Shown here: in pieces, positions 43,559 to 52,315 of the stretch
How positions within the stretch are numbered: position 1 is the stretch's first letter
Layout: each line of letters starts with the position of its first letter
DNA from: Caulobacter sp.
Lineage (GTDB): Bacteria > Pseudomonadota > Alphaproteobacteria > Caulobacterales > Caulobacteraceae
DNA: 64,000 nucleotides
Assembly: GCA_028291265.1 (NCBI GenBank)
Contig: JAQGIK010000176.1
Coordinates: 1 to 64,000 of the forward strand
Reading direction: 5' to 3'
Notes under the pieces: model-generated
What the model was told of the DNA's origin: nothing
Seen by the model: only the letters and a program-made list of their open reading frames with translations
The model's database searches: none
Translations under genes and position numbers: made by a program

Positions 43559-44989
43559 ATGACCGACGCCGCCGCGATGCAGGACATCCTCAACCGCCAG
43601 AAGGCCGCCCACCTGCGCGACGGGGCGCCGACCGCGGAACAGCGGATCGACCGGATCGACCGCTGCATCGGCCTGCTGGTCGACCACGCCAAGGCCATCG
43701 AGGATGCGCTGAACGCCGACTTCGGCAACCGCTCGCGCGAGGCCACCCAGCTGACCGACATCGCCGGCTCCATCGGCCCCCTGAAGCACGCCCGCGACAA
43801 CCTGCGCAAATGGATGAAGGGCGAGAAGCGCAAGACCTCGCCGGCCATCCTCGGCCTGTTCGGGGCCAAGGCCGAGGTGGTCTTCCAGCCCAAGGGCGTG
43901 GTTGGGGTGATCAGCCCGTGGAACTTCCCGGTCAACCTGACCTTCGCCCCGCTGGCTGGCGTGCTGGCGGCGGGCAACCGGGCGATGATCAAGCCTTCGG
44001 AGTTCACGCCGGCGACCTCGGAGCTGATGAAGGTGATGTTCGGCAAGGTGTTCTCGGAGGAGGAGATCGCGGTGATCACCGGCGGTCCGGAGGTCGGCCA
44101 GGCCTTCTCGGAGCTGGCCTTCGACCACATGATCTTCACCGGCGCGACCAGTGTCGCCCGCCACGTCATGCGCGCGGCCGCCAACAACCTGGTGCCGCTG
44201 ACCCTGGAGCTGGGCGGCAAGAGCCCGGTGATCATCTCGCGCAGCGCCGACATGGCGCTGACCGCCGCCCGGGTGATGAACGGCAAGACCCTCAACGCCG
44301 GCCAGATCTGCCTGGCCCCCGACTATGTGCTGACGCCGGAGGAGAGCGTCGGCGAGTTCGTCACCCAGGCGAAGGCCGCCGTAACCAGGCTGTTCCCGAC
44401 CATCAAGGACAATCCCGACTACACCGCCGTGGTCGCCCAGCGGCACTATGACCGGATCATGGGCTATATCGACGACGCCCGGTCGAAAGGCGCCGAGATC
44501 ATCGAGATCAAGCCGGATGACGAGGACCTGAGCCAGCAGGAGCACCGCAAGATCGCCCCGACCCTGATCCTCAACCCGACCGACGACATGAAGGTCATGC
44601 AGGAAGAAATCTTCGGGCCCGTCCTGCCGGTGAAGACCTACAAGACCCTGGCCGAGGCCACCGGCTACATCAACGCCCACGACCGGCCGCTCGGCCTCTA
44701 CTGGTTCGGCACCGACGAGGCGGAGAAGGCCAACGTTCTGGCCACCACGACCAGCGGCGGGGTGACGATCAACGACGTGGTCATGCACGTGGCCCAGGAA
44801 GAGTTGCCGTTCGGCGGCGTCGGGCCCTCGGGCATGGGCAGCTACCACGGCCACGACGGCTTCCGGGAGTTCAGCCACCGCAAGGCCATCTACACCCAGC
44901 TGAAGAAGGATATCGGTCCGCTGGTCGCCATGCGGCCGCCCTACGGTGCGGCCATCCGCAAGATGCTGTCCGGGCAGATCACCCGGTAG
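43559..44989 (+). CDS. calB: Coniferyl-aldehyde-dehydrogenase-type aldehyde dehydrogenase
   Basis: This 476-residue ALDH has PKGVVGVISPWNFPVNLTFA, catalytic Glu217 in LTLELGGKSP, and nucleophile Cys251 in NAGQICLAPDY. LAPDY after the Cys, QEELPFGGVGPSGMGSYHG and the C-terminal FREFSHRKAIY match coniferyl aldehyde dehydrogenases. The range of aldehydes oxidised cannot be read from sequence. A GGGAGGG site precedes the ATG at 43559. Confidence 0.85.
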   Translation: MTDAAAMQDILNRQKAAHLRDGAPTAEQRIDRIDRCIGLLVDHAKAIEDALNADFGNRSREATQLTDIAGSIGPLKHARDNLRKWMKGEKRKTSPAILGLFGAKAEVVFQPKGVVGVISPWNFPVNLTFAPLAGVLAAGNRAMIKPSEFTPATSELMKVMFGKVFSEEEIAVITGGPEVGQAFSELAFDHMIFTGATSVARHVMRAAANNLVPLTLELGGKSPVIISRSADMALTAARVMNGKTLNAGQICLAPDYVLTPEESVGEFVTQAKAAVTRLFPTIKDNPDYTAVVAQRHYDRIMGYIDDARSKGAEIIEIKPDDEDLSQQEHRKIAPTLILNPTDDMKVMQEEIFGPVLPVKTYKTLAEATGYINAHDRPLGLYWFGTDEAEKANVLATTTSGGVTINDVVMHVAQEELPFGGVGPSGMGSYHGHDGFREFSHRKAIYTQLKKDIGPLVAMRPPYGAAIRKMLSGQITR

Positions 44990-44993
44990 CGCC

Positions 44994-45392
44994 GTGGACC
45001 CGGCGGTCAGAGCCGTCATCGACGCCTGGCCGCCGCCGGTGCGGCCGGGGTTGCTGGCCCTGCGCGACATGATCCTGGAAACGGCGGCGCAGACCGAGGG
45101 CGTCGGGCCGCTGGACGAGAGCCTCAAATGGGGTGAGCCGGCCTATCGGCCCGTTCGGCCGCGCACCGGCACGACGGTGCGGATCAACGCGCTTAAGGGC
45201 CGCACCGATGGCTACGCCGCCTATTTCCACTGCCAGAGCGGACTGATCGGCCAGTTCCGCATGCTCTACCCGGACGATTTCACCTTCGAGGGCGAGCGGG
45301 CGCTGATCTTCCAGGCCGGCCAGGCCCCGCCTGCCGAACCGTTGCGCCATTGCATCGCCCTGGCGTTGACGCACCACCTGCGGGGGCGGTGA
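44994..45392 (+). CDS. DUF1801 family protein
   Basis: This 132-residue protein has LALRDMILETAAQTEGVGPL and DESLKWGEPAYRP, the typical DUF1801 (YdhG-like) pattern, then a beta-rich core. The start is GTG at 44994, four bases after calB, so it is co-transcribed with it. The function is unknown. Confidence 0.8.
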   Translation: MDPAVRAVIDAWPPPVRPGLLALRDMILETAAQTEGVGPLDESLKWGEPAYRPVRPRTGTTVRINALKGRTDGYAAYFHCQSGLIGQFRMLYPDDFTFEGERALIFQAGQAPPAEPLRHCIALALTHHLRGR

Positions 45393-45485
45393 CACAGGGC
45401 CGCAACAGCCCGCCCTTCCAGCGCCGCTATTCCTACCTACATTGTAGGTGTCGCGGATCGTCGCGACTCGAAACGGAGAATGCTC

Positions 45486-45824
45486 ATGCGCGCCCCCATC
45501 CTGGGCGGGCTGATCCTGGCGACCCTGGCCGGCTTCTCGGTGCAGGCCCAGGGCAACGTCGACTTCCGCGCGCAGGCGCGGTGCCTTGCTGTCTATGAAG
45601 CGGCCGCCGGCGCGGTCGAGCAGGGCGGCGGCGACAAGGCCCTCGTCAAGAGCTTCGACCGTAACCGCGAACGCACCGCCCTGGCGCTGGCCGCCCGCCG
45701 CGACCTGCCGGCCGGGACCAACCCCGCCGCCATCCAGTCGGCCGAGGCCGACAAGCTGGACGGCCAGGGCAGGGACGCGTTGGTCAACGAAGCCAAGGCC
45801 TGCGACAAGACGCTCGGCTACTAG
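45486..45824 (+). CDS. Small secreted protein, unknown function
   Basis: This 112-residue protein has a signal peptide (LGGLILATLAGFSVQA, then QGN) and two Cys residues (RCLAVYEAAAGA and KACDKTLGY) that could form a disulfide in the periplasm. GGAG lies seven bases before the ATG at 45486. A strong terminator follows. No family was recognised. Confidence 0.6.
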   Translation: MRAPILGGLILATLAGFSVQAQGNVDFRAQARCLAVYEAAAGAVEQGGGDKALVKSFDRNRERTALALAARRDLPAGTNPAAIQSAEADKLDGQGRDALVNEAKACDKTLGY

Positions 45825-45843
45825 CCACGGCCCGGACATGAAG

Positions 45844-45876
45844 ACGCCCGCCCGCGTGACGCGGACGGGCGTTTTT
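45844..45876 (+). terminator. Rho-independent terminator
   Basis: ACGCCCG (45844-45850) pairs with CGGGCGT (45866-45872), with a second CCGCG/CGCGG stem inside, and runs into TTTTTCTTT. It ends the small secreted protein gene. Confidence 0.8.
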
Positions 45877-45895
45877 CTTTGCCTGCCGGTCGGGC

Positions 45896-47689
45896 TCAGT
45901 CGTCCTTGGACGGGGCCACGGTCGGCACGGGGCGGCTGAGGAAGGCCGGCAGTTCGTTGCCGAAGCCGACGACGCGGCGGTCGTCGTCCTCGCGCGGGGC
46001 CGGAGCGCGGACGCCACGGACCGGATCGGGACGGCGCTCTTCACGGGCCGGGCGCTCGTCACGCGCGGCGCGGTCGTCGCTGGCGGGGCGCTCTTCGCGA
46101 GCCGGACGATCTTCCCGGGCGGGACGGTCGTCACGGGCCGAGCGGTCTTCACGAGCCGGACGGTCCTCGCGGGCCGGACGCTCTTCACGGGCCTGGGGCT
46201 CGCGGGCTTCGACAGGCGCGTCTTCGCCGCCGCGTTCACGACCCCGGCCACGGCCGCGGCTGCGTTCGGGGCGTTCGCGGCGCGGACGCTCTTCACGGGC
46301 TTCGCGTTCGACCGGCGCGGCTTCGACGCCTTCGGCCTGGGCCACCGGCTCGGTGCTGGCGCGTTCGGGGCGTTCGGCGCGGGGCGCGCGTTCGACGCGT
46401 TCGGTCGGGGCGGCGATGGCGTCCATGCCGACGGTCGAGGTTTCCGATTCCGGACGGCCGCGGCTGAACTCGCGCTTGCGCTCGGGGCGGCCGCGCGGGC
46501 CGCCGCGTTCGCGGTCCTGTTCCTTGCGCCGGACGTCCTTGTCCTTGGCGGCGGCCCAGTCGAGGTCGAGGACGACTTCGTTGGGCTTCTGGCCGGTCAG
46601 CTTGAGGACCTTGTCGAGGTTCTTGTCGTCGGCCGGGGTGACGATCATGTAGGTCTCGCCCAGCTTTCCGGCCCGGCCGGTGCGGCCGATGCGGTGGACG
46701 TAGTCGTCGGCGTGATGCGGCACGTCGTAATTGAAGACGTGGCTGACATCGGGGATGTCGAGGCCGCGGGCCGCGACGTCGGAGGCCACCAGCAGCTTGA
46801 GCTCGCCCTTGCGGAAGCGCTCCAGCGTCTTCATCCGCGTGCCCTGGTCGAGGTCGCCGTGGATCGGGGCGGCGTCATGGCCGTGGACGGTCAGCGACTT
46901 GGCGACGATGTCGACTTCGCTCTTGCGGTTGCAGAAGACGATGCCGTTGCGCACGTCGGCCCGTTCGACCAGCGACCGCAGGGCCATGCGCTTGGCGCTC
47001 GGCGAGACGATCGGCACCCGCACCAGGTGCTGGGTGATGGTCTCGGCGGTGGTGGCGGGACGGGCGACCTCGATGCGGGTCGGGTCCTTGAGGAACTGCT
47101 TGGTCAGCCGGGTGATTTCCGGCGGCATGGTGGCGCTGAAGAACAGGGTCTGCTTCGACGGCGGCGTCATCTTGAAGATGCGCTCGATGTCCGGGATGAA
47201 GCCCATGTCGAGCATGCGGTCGGCTTCGTCGACCACCAGCGTCTGCACGCCGGTCATCAGCAGCTTGCCGCGTTCGAAATGGTCGAGCAGCCGGCCGGGG
47301 GTGGCGATCAGGACGTCGACGCCGCGGTCCAGCTTCTTTTCCTGGTCGCCGAACGAGACGCCGCCGATCAGCAGGGCCCAGCTGAGCTTCTGGCCCTTGC
47401 TGTACTTCTCGAAGCTGAGCGCGACCTGGTCGGCCAGTTCGCGGGTCGGGCAGATGACCAGGCCGCGCGGCATGCGGGCCTTGGTGCGGCCGGCCGCCAG
47501 CTTGTCGATCATCGGCAGTGTGAAGGCGGCGGTCTTGCCGGTGCCGGTCTGGGCGATCCCGAGGACATCGCGGCCCGCGAGGGCGACGGGGATGGCCTGT
47601 TCCTGGATCGGGGTGGCGACGGTGTAGCCGGTGTCAGCCACCGCCTGGAGGGTGAGGGGCGACAGCCCCAATTGGGAAAATTCGGTCAT
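45896..47689 (-). CDS. DEAD-box RNA helicase with long Arg-rich C-terminal tail
   Basis: This 597-residue protein has a complete helicase core (residues 1-370): Q motif, AQTGTGKT at 46-53, PTREL, DEAD in VVDEADRMLD, SAT, ARGLDIP and HRIGRTGRAG. It is of RhlE type. Residues about 390-597 form a charged disordered tail with nine copies of a six-residue AREDRP-like unit. It unwinds RNA duplexes in ribosome assembly or decay. Two ATGs (47695 and 47689) are close; MTEFSQLG is preferred. Confidence 0.93.
   Translation of the reverse strand: MTEFSQLGLSPLTLQAVADTGYTVATPIQEQAIPVALAGRDVLGIAQTGTGKTAAFTLPMIDKLAAGRTKARMPRGLVICPTRELADQVALSFEKYSKGQKLSWALLIGGVSFGDQEKKLDRGVDVLIATPGRLLDHFERGKLLMTGVQTLVVDEADRMLDMGFIPDIERIFKMTPPSKQTLFFSATMPPEITRLTKQFLKDPTRIEVARPATTAETITQHLVRVPIVSPSAKRMALRSLVERADVRNGIVFCNRKSEVDIVAKSLTVHGHDAAPIHGDLDQGTRMKTLERFRKGELKLLVASDVAARGLDIPDVSHVFNYDVPHHADDYVHRIGRTGRAGKLGETYMIVTPADDKNLDKVLKLTGQKPNEVVLDLDWAAAKDKDVRRKEQDRERGGPRGRPERKREFSRGRPESETSTVGMDAIAAPTERVERAPRAERPERASTEPVAQAEGVEAAPVEREAREERPRRERPERSRGRGRGRERGGEDAPVEAREPQAREERPAREDRPAREDRSARDDRPAREDRPAREERPASDDRAARDERPAREERRPDPVRGVRAPAPREDDDRRVVGFGNELPAFLSRPVPTVAPSKDD
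46041..46202 (-). repeat. Tandem 18-base coding repeat in the helicase tail
   Basis: Nine imperfect 18-base units encode A-R-(E/D)-(E/D)-R-(P/S/A). They are coding repeats, likely to vary in number between strains. Confidence 0.75.
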
Positions 47690-47771
47690 TATCACTTTGC
47701 ATGAATTCGAAACCGCCCGGGCTGGGCGAGCGGGCGGCGCGGAATCGCCAGACCTGTCCCGAATGCGGGTC

Positions 47772-47799
47772 TAGATAGGCGTTATCGCCGCAAAGTCAA
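47772..47799 (-). promoter_or_regulatory. Probable promoter of the RNA helicase gene
   Basis: On the minus strand TTGACT (47794-47799) and TATCTA (47772-47777) are 16 bases apart. The implied leader is about 75 bases. Confidence 0.55.
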
Positions 47800-47865
47800 T
47801 TCAAACCTGGTTTTGCGGCAGACCGGCGCAAGTCAACCAAAGCCCAATTGGCGCGTTACTGGGCG

Positions 47866-48234
47866 ATGACGAAGTCTCTCATGATGGCGACAACGATCGC
47901 CCTGTTTTCGCTCGCCCCGATATCGACATTCGCCGCCTCGCCGGTCGAGGCGGCGTTCGGCAACACCATCGTCTCGACCTACCCCAGCGGGCGGTCGACG
48001 AAGCTGTGGTTGCAGCGCGACGGCACCTATGCCGCCCAGCGGACCAACGGCAAACGCACGGCCGGCAAGTGGACCCTCAAGGGCGACAAGGTCTGCCTGA
48101 AACAGACCAGGCCCGCGGGCATCCCGCTGACCTTCTGTTCAAAGGTTCCGGCCGGCAAGGTCGGGCTGACCTGGTCGAGCAAGAGCCCCAAGGGCGAGCC
48201 GCTCCGGAACCGCCTGGTCGCCGGGCGCGGCTGA
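47866..48234 (+). CDS. Secreted protein of unknown function
   Basis: This 122-residue protein has a signal peptide (LMMATTIALFSLAPISTFAA). A small beta-rich domain follows (STKLWLQRDGTYAAQRTNGK, then GKWTLKGDKVCLKQTRPAG) with two Cys residues. The pattern of an aromatic DGTY strand followed by GKWxLKGD recalls small lipocalin-like or META-type secreted domains, but I cannot assign it. A TTG at 47848 is in frame; the ATG at 47866 is preferred. Confidence 0.55.
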   Translation: MTKSLMMATTIALFSLAPISTFAASPVEAAFGNTIVSTYPSGRSTKLWLQRDGTYAAQRTNGKRTAGKWTLKGDKVCLKQTRPAGIPLTFCSKVPAGKVGLTWSSKSPKGEPLRNRLVAGRG

Positions 48235-48326
48235 CAACCCCAATCCTGCCGTCACAGGAATTCTTGATAAGGTTGCATGTCGGCGTTTTCGTGGGTTAGC
48301 CTTGCTCTGCCCTAGGGGAGGGACCC

Positions 48327-49670
48327 ATGCTTCGCAATATTCTGGCTGGCCTGCTGGCTGTCGCGGCGCTCGGCGGCTGCGCCAACCTGACCTCGATCCA
48401 CCGGGTGGATGCGATCGGCTCGAGGCCGAACCAGGCCGAGGCGATCTTTATCGACGCCAAGCAGCGCGCCATCCTGACCAGCCGCCAGATGATCCCCGAT
48501 CCGAATGGCGGCCCGCCGATCGACCAGTTGCAGTTCTGCGCCGAGGCGCCGCCGGACGCCTTCGTGGCCATGAGCGTCGGCGGCAGCGGCAACCTCGGCT
48601 ATTCGGGCAGCGCCAACCCGAACGTCCAGGCTGGCGGGGCCTTGGCGATCAGCGAGTCCGGAGCCAGCTTCGAGCGGACCCAGACGGTCAACCTGCTGCG
48701 CGAGTCCATGTACCGGACCTGCGAGCGCTTCATCAGTGGCGCCATCAGCAAGGACGAGTTCATCATCCAGGCGGCGCGGGACCAGCGTGCCATGGTCGCT
48801 ATCCTGGCCATCGAACAGCTGACCGGCGTCATGCGCCCGCCCTCGACGGTGATTACCGGCGGCAGCGCCTCGGCGGTCAATTCCAACCCGGCCGCGGTGC
48901 TGGCGGCCGTGCAATCGGCCGCCGACGACAAGAGCGCCAAGGACGCGGCTGTCATCCGGGCCCAGCAGGCCTATACGACGGCCTCGGCCACCGTGACCTG
49001 CGACCCCGCCCCCAGCCCCATGCCGGCCCCGGCCGACCCCACCTATGCAGCGGTGCAGGCCTGCCTGGCGGCCAACACCACCCTGCAGCAGGCCCAGGCG
49101 GCGGCGGCCACCTCGGCCCAGAACCTGACCTGGATCCAGGGCGTGGCGGCCAACCAGACCTTCAACATGACGGCCGGATCGGGCGGCGGCGCGCAGATCA
49201 GCGGCGGCGGCTATTCCCAGCAGGCCAGCGCCAACACCACCGCGGCGGTGGCCGGGGAAGTGCGGCTGATCGTCGAGAAGGCCCTCGACTTCCCGGAAGT
49301 CGAGATGATGTGCATGGTCCAGTTGCGCAAGGACAAGCCCGACGCCGCCTTGACCGCCATGTGCCTGGAGTTCGTCAAGGCCTCGGTGCAGGCGGAGACC
49401 GATCGGTTGAAGGCCGAGAGCGCCGGCTACAGGCGCTTCGGGGCCACGGTGACCAGCGACTCCGACCGGCTGCGGGCCTATCTGGCCGCCGGGCCGGATA
49501 CGCCGGCGGCCAACTGGCAGGCGCTGCTCGCCAAGTCCGGCATTCTGCAGAACCTCGGCCCGCGCGCCCAGAAGGCCTACGCGGCGCCGACCACCCTTTC
49601 GGGCATCGTCAGCTTCTTCGAAGGCCTGGCGGCCGATCAGCGCAGCGACCTTCTCGGGGTCATCGGTTAG
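48327..49670 (+). CDS. Lipoprotein of unknown function
   Basis: This 447-residue protein has a lipoprotein signal (ILAGLLAVAALGGC, Cys18). The first part holds ESMYRTCERFISGAISKDEF, which suggests a helical domain. The middle is Ala/Thr/Ser-rich low complexity (AQQAYTTASATV, LQQAQAAAATSAQN), followed by a Gly-rich stretch. The C-terminal part is helical. A GGAGGGACCC ribosome binding site precedes the ATG. No family is recognised. It is followed 10 bases later by a small gene, likely in one operon. Confidence 0.65.
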   Translation: MLRNILAGLLAVAALGGCANLTSIHRVDAIGSRPNQAEAIFIDAKQRAILTSRQMIPDPNGGPPIDQLQFCAEAPPDAFVAMSVGGSGNLGYSGSANPNVQAGGALAISESGASFERTQTVNLLRESMYRTCERFISGAISKDEFIIQAARDQRAMVAILAIEQLTGVMRPPSTVITGGSASAVNSNPAAVLAAVQSAADDKSAKDAAVIRAQQAYTTASATVTCDPAPSPMPAPADPTYAAVQACLAANTTLQQAQAAAATSAQNLTWIQGVAANQTFNMTAGSGGGAQISGGGYSQQASANTTAAVAGEVRLIVEKALDFPEVEMMCMVQLRKDKPDAALTAMCLEFVKASVQAETDRLKAESAGYRRFGATVTSDSDRLRAYLAAGPDTPAANWQALLAKSGILQNLGPRAQKAYAAPTTLSGIVSFFEGLAADQRSDLLGVIG

Positions 49671-49680
49671 GAGACGCCGC

Positions 49681-49899
49681 ATGCATCTGAAAATCTTCGC
49701 CGGCGCCGACGCCGGCGCCGTGACGGCCGATTTCGACCAGTATCGGTCCAGCCACGCCCTGGTCGACCAGCAGACCTATGAGGACAACGAGGACGTGGAA
49801 TACCGGCCCGGCCAGGAACTCCTGCCCCAGCGGCCCAGCTTCACCCAGGAGGCGCCCGAGGGCGGGGTGTTTGTGATCGTGGCGCGCTTTTCGACCTGA
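49681..49899 (+). CDS. Small acidic protein, unknown function
   Basis: This 72-residue protein has no signal peptide and is acidic (QQTYEDNEDVEYRPGQELLP). GGAG precedes the ATG. Its last 59 bases overlap the end of the convergent desaturase-like gene, so one of the two 3' ends may be misread. Context suggests co-transcription with the lipoprotein gene. Confidence 0.45.
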   Translation: MHLKIFAGADAGAVTADFDQYRSSHALVDQQTYEDNEDVEYRPGQELLPQRPSFTQEAPEGGVFVIVARFST

Positions 49900-50599
49900 C
49901 CGGATCGGGCATCACGTCCGTTCCCATCAGCCGGTCCCAGAGCCGGAAGTGCAGGCCGAAGTTGGTCTGCATCCGTTTGTGATGCACTCCGTGATGGGTG
50001 GCGGTGATCAGCCAGCCGCCGACCGGCCCGCGCACGAAGCTCTGCGGCAGGATCTCGACGCCGCAGTGGTTCAGGGTGGCGGTCGCCGTCATGGCGATCA
50101 GCAAAAACAGCACCACCCCGACATGGATCGGGATGACGAAGGTCAGGACCGGCAGCACCCAGGCGACCAGGGCCGCCTCGGTCAGGTCGAAGGCGAAGCT
50201 GGCCCAGGCGGTCGGGGTATGGCTGCGGTGGTGGCCGGCGTGGAACCAGCGGAACAGGCTGCGGTGATGCATCAGCCGGTGGACCCAATAGTAGTGGGCG
50301 TCCTGGATGGCGAGGTACAGCAGGGCCGAGACCGGGACCCACCACAGCGGCCAGGCGCTCAGTTGGGTGTAGATCAGCGTGTGACCGGCCTTCCACTGCT
50401 CGACCACGAAGGCGGCGGGCAGGGCGTAGACAGCCGAGGAGGCCAGCGACAGCAGGATCTCGTGACGCACGGCCCCGGCCGGCGGAACGGGCTTGTCGGG
50501 ACGGCGCAGGACCAGGCCGTAGATCAACCCCGAGGTCAGCAGGTAGCGCGCCGCGATAATGGCGGTCATGGCGGCGAAGGTGATCAGGAAGCTGGCCAC
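49841..50599 (-). CDS. Sterol desaturase / fatty acid hydroxylase family membrane protein
   Basis: This 252-residue protein has four or more membrane helices and the histidine boxes of the diiron family: HYYWVHRLMHH at about residue 101, WFHAGHHRSH, and HHGVHHKRM. Members hydroxylate or desaturate sterols, carotenoids or fatty acids at the membrane. The C-terminal 20 residues are Pro/Arg-rich and overlap the small gene on the other strand. An extended -10 promoter lies about 80 bases upstream. Confidence 0.87.
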   Translation of the reverse strand: MASFLITFAAMTAIIAARYLLTSGLIYGLVLRRPDKPVPPAGAVRHEILLSLASSAVYALPAAFVVEQWKAGHTLIYTQLSAWPLWWVPVSALLYLAIQDAHYYWVHRLMHHRSLFRWFHAGHHRSHTPTAWASFAFDLTEAALVAWVLPVLTFVIPIHVGVVLFLLIAMTATATLNHCGVEILPQSFVRGPVGGWLITATHHGVHHKRMQTNFGLHFRLWDRLMGTDVMPDPVRSKSAPRSQTPRPRAPPG

Positions 50600-50896
50600 G
50601 AACGGGGACCTTCGGCGGTGGCGAGGGGGGCGTCAAGCCGGCGGACGGCCCGGAAGGTGGTCCGCGCTTGTCGAAGCGATTATAGCATGGTTCGAGCCTG
50701 CCGGGATCAGGAAATATAGAGTAAATACAACACTATAAAGCCTACTTTATAACGGCCGGACACCTACTTTGGCGCGGCCTGTGGGGCCGATTGGTCCTCC
50801 CTGAAACCAACCTGAATCGACCCGACCGCCTCAACCTCCTGGGACGGCGCCTGGCGGCGCCCCGAAACGGCGGCGAATATGTATAGACATATTGCT
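50600..50896. other. Gap with an AT-rich pocket and two inverted repeats
   Basis: No gene is seen. The stretch 50675-50760 is much richer in A and T than the rest of the window and holds TATAAAG-CCTA-CTTTATA at 50734-50751. A second inverted repeat, AATATGT-ATAG-ACATATT, lies at 50876-50893 directly after the otsA stop. Neither is followed by a clear T-run on the otsA strand. Confidence 0.6.
50679..50687 (-). promoter_or_regulatory. Extended -10 promoter of the desaturase-like gene
   Basis: On the minus strand the sequence TGCTATAAT is a consensus extended -10 element about 80 bases before the ATG at 50599. No good -35 box is seen at the normal distance. Confidence 0.5.
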
Positions 50897-52315
50897 CTAG
50901 CGGGCCGTTCCGCCGACGCGGACCATCCGCGGGCTGGATTTCGGGCGTTCGGCGAGGGCTTCGAGGAAGCCCTGCCACCAGTGGTCGAGGTTCTCGGCGT
51001 CGAGGCCGGATTTCAGTTCGCGCCAGCGCAGCATGCGTTCGGTCAGGTCCATGGTCAGGGCCCGGTGGATGGCCTCGGCCATCTCGTCGCGGTCGTAGGG
51101 ATTGACGATCAGGGCCGCCTTCATCTGGGCCGCGGCGCCGGCGAAGCGCGACAGGATCAGCACGCCGGGGTCGGCGGGGTCCTGGGCGGCGACATATTCC
51201 TTGGCGACCAGGTTCATACCGTCGCGCAGCGGGGTGATCAGGGCGGCGCGGGCGGCGCGGTAGATGCCGGCCAGCTCGTCCTGGCGGTAGCCGGAGTTGA
51301 CGTAGCGCAGCGGCACCCAGTCGAGCGAGCCGTACTGGCCGTTGATGTGGCCGGCGATGGCGTCCAGGCGGTTGCGCATCTCCTGATAGGCCTCGACGCC
51401 GTCGCGGCTGAGCGTGGCGATCTGCAGCATGAAGACCTTCTCCCGGGCCTCGGGGTGGTCCTCCAGATACTGCTCGTAGGCCAGGAAGCGCTCCTCCAGG
51501 CCCTTGCTGTAGTCGAGGCGGTCGACGCCGATGATCATCTGCCGACCGGCCAGGCTCTTCTCCGTGCGCTGCTGGGCGTCGATCGAGGCCTCCGAGGCGT
51601 TCTCGGTGGCGAAGTCGGCGGTGTGGATGCCGATCGGGAAGACGCCCAGGCGGGTCTTGCGGCCGAAGGCTTCCGCCGTGCCGTCCTCGGCGACCTCGAC
51701 GCCCAGCTGGTTGTGCAGATAGCCGGTCAGGGCCGACAGCCATTCGGCGGTGTGGACGCCGACCAGGTCGTAGTCGAACAGCTGGGCGACCAGCTTCTCG
51801 TGGCCGGGCAGGGTGGTGAACAGCTGCCGGGCCGGCCAGGGGATGTGCAGGAAGAAGCCGATGCGGTTGGTGAAGCCCAGCCTGCGCAGCTCGGCGGCCA
51901 GCGGGATCAGGTGGTAGTCGTGGACCCAGATGGTGTCGCCGGGGGCGATCAGGGCGCTCAGGGCCTGGGCGAACCGCTGGTTCACCCGGGCGTAGCCGGC
52001 GGCGTAAGAGCGACTGAAGTTGGTCAGGTCCAGGCGGTTGTGGAACAGCGGCCAGAGCGTGTTGTTGGCATAGCCGTTGTAGTAGGTCTCGACGTCCTCG
52101 GGCTCGAGATCGATCTTGGCGACGGTGACGTCGCCGATGCGGTCCAGGGCCAACTGGCCGGTGTAGACGGGCGTGGTCTCGCCGCTCCAGCCGAACCAGA
52201 CGCCCTGGTTCTGGCGCAGCGCGGCGGTGATGGCGGCCGACAGCCCGCCGACCGCGCCGCCACCGACGTCGCGCGAGAGGCCCACCCGGTTGGAAACCAC
52301 GATCAGTCGGCTCAT
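50897..52315 (-). CDS. otsA: Trehalose-6-phosphate synthase
   Basis: This 472-residue GT20 enzyme has LIVVSNRV at the N-terminus, VHDYHL at residues 131-136, VGVHTAEW, GVDRLDYSKG and LRDGMNLVAKEYVA. It joins UDP-glucose and glucose-6-phosphate. The ATG at 52315 overlaps the otsB stop by four bases, and the order is otsB then otsA. An apparently longer open frame upstream is only the shadow of otsB. Confidence 0.96.
   Translation of the reverse strand: MSRLIVVSNRVGLSRDVGGGAVGGLSAAITAALRQNQGVWFGWSGETTPVYTGQLALDRIGDVTVAKIDLEPEDVETYYNGYANNTLWPLFHNRLDLTNFSRSYAAGYARVNQRFAQALSALIAPGDTIWVHDYHLIPLAAELRRLGFTNRIGFFLHIPWPARQLFTTLPGHEKLVAQLFDYDLVGVHTAEWLSALTGYLHNQLGVEVAEDGTAEAFGRKTRLGVFPIGIHTADFATENASEASIDAQQRTEKSLAGRQMIIGVDRLDYSKGLEERFLAYEQYLEDHPEAREKVFMLQIATLSRDGVEAYQEMRNRLDAIAGHINGQYGSLDWVPLRYVNSGYRQDELAGIYRAARAALITPLRDGMNLVAKEYVAAQDPADPGVLILSRFAGAAAQMKAALIVNPYDRDEMAEAIHRALTMDLTERMLRWRELKSGLDAENLDHWWQGFLEALAERPKSSPRMVRVGGTAR

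Noticed and set aside
46041-46202. Regular 18-base repeats resembling a short CRISPR-like array
   Set aside because: There are no spacers. The units are contiguous, in frame, and encode an AREDRP-like repeat in the helicase tail.
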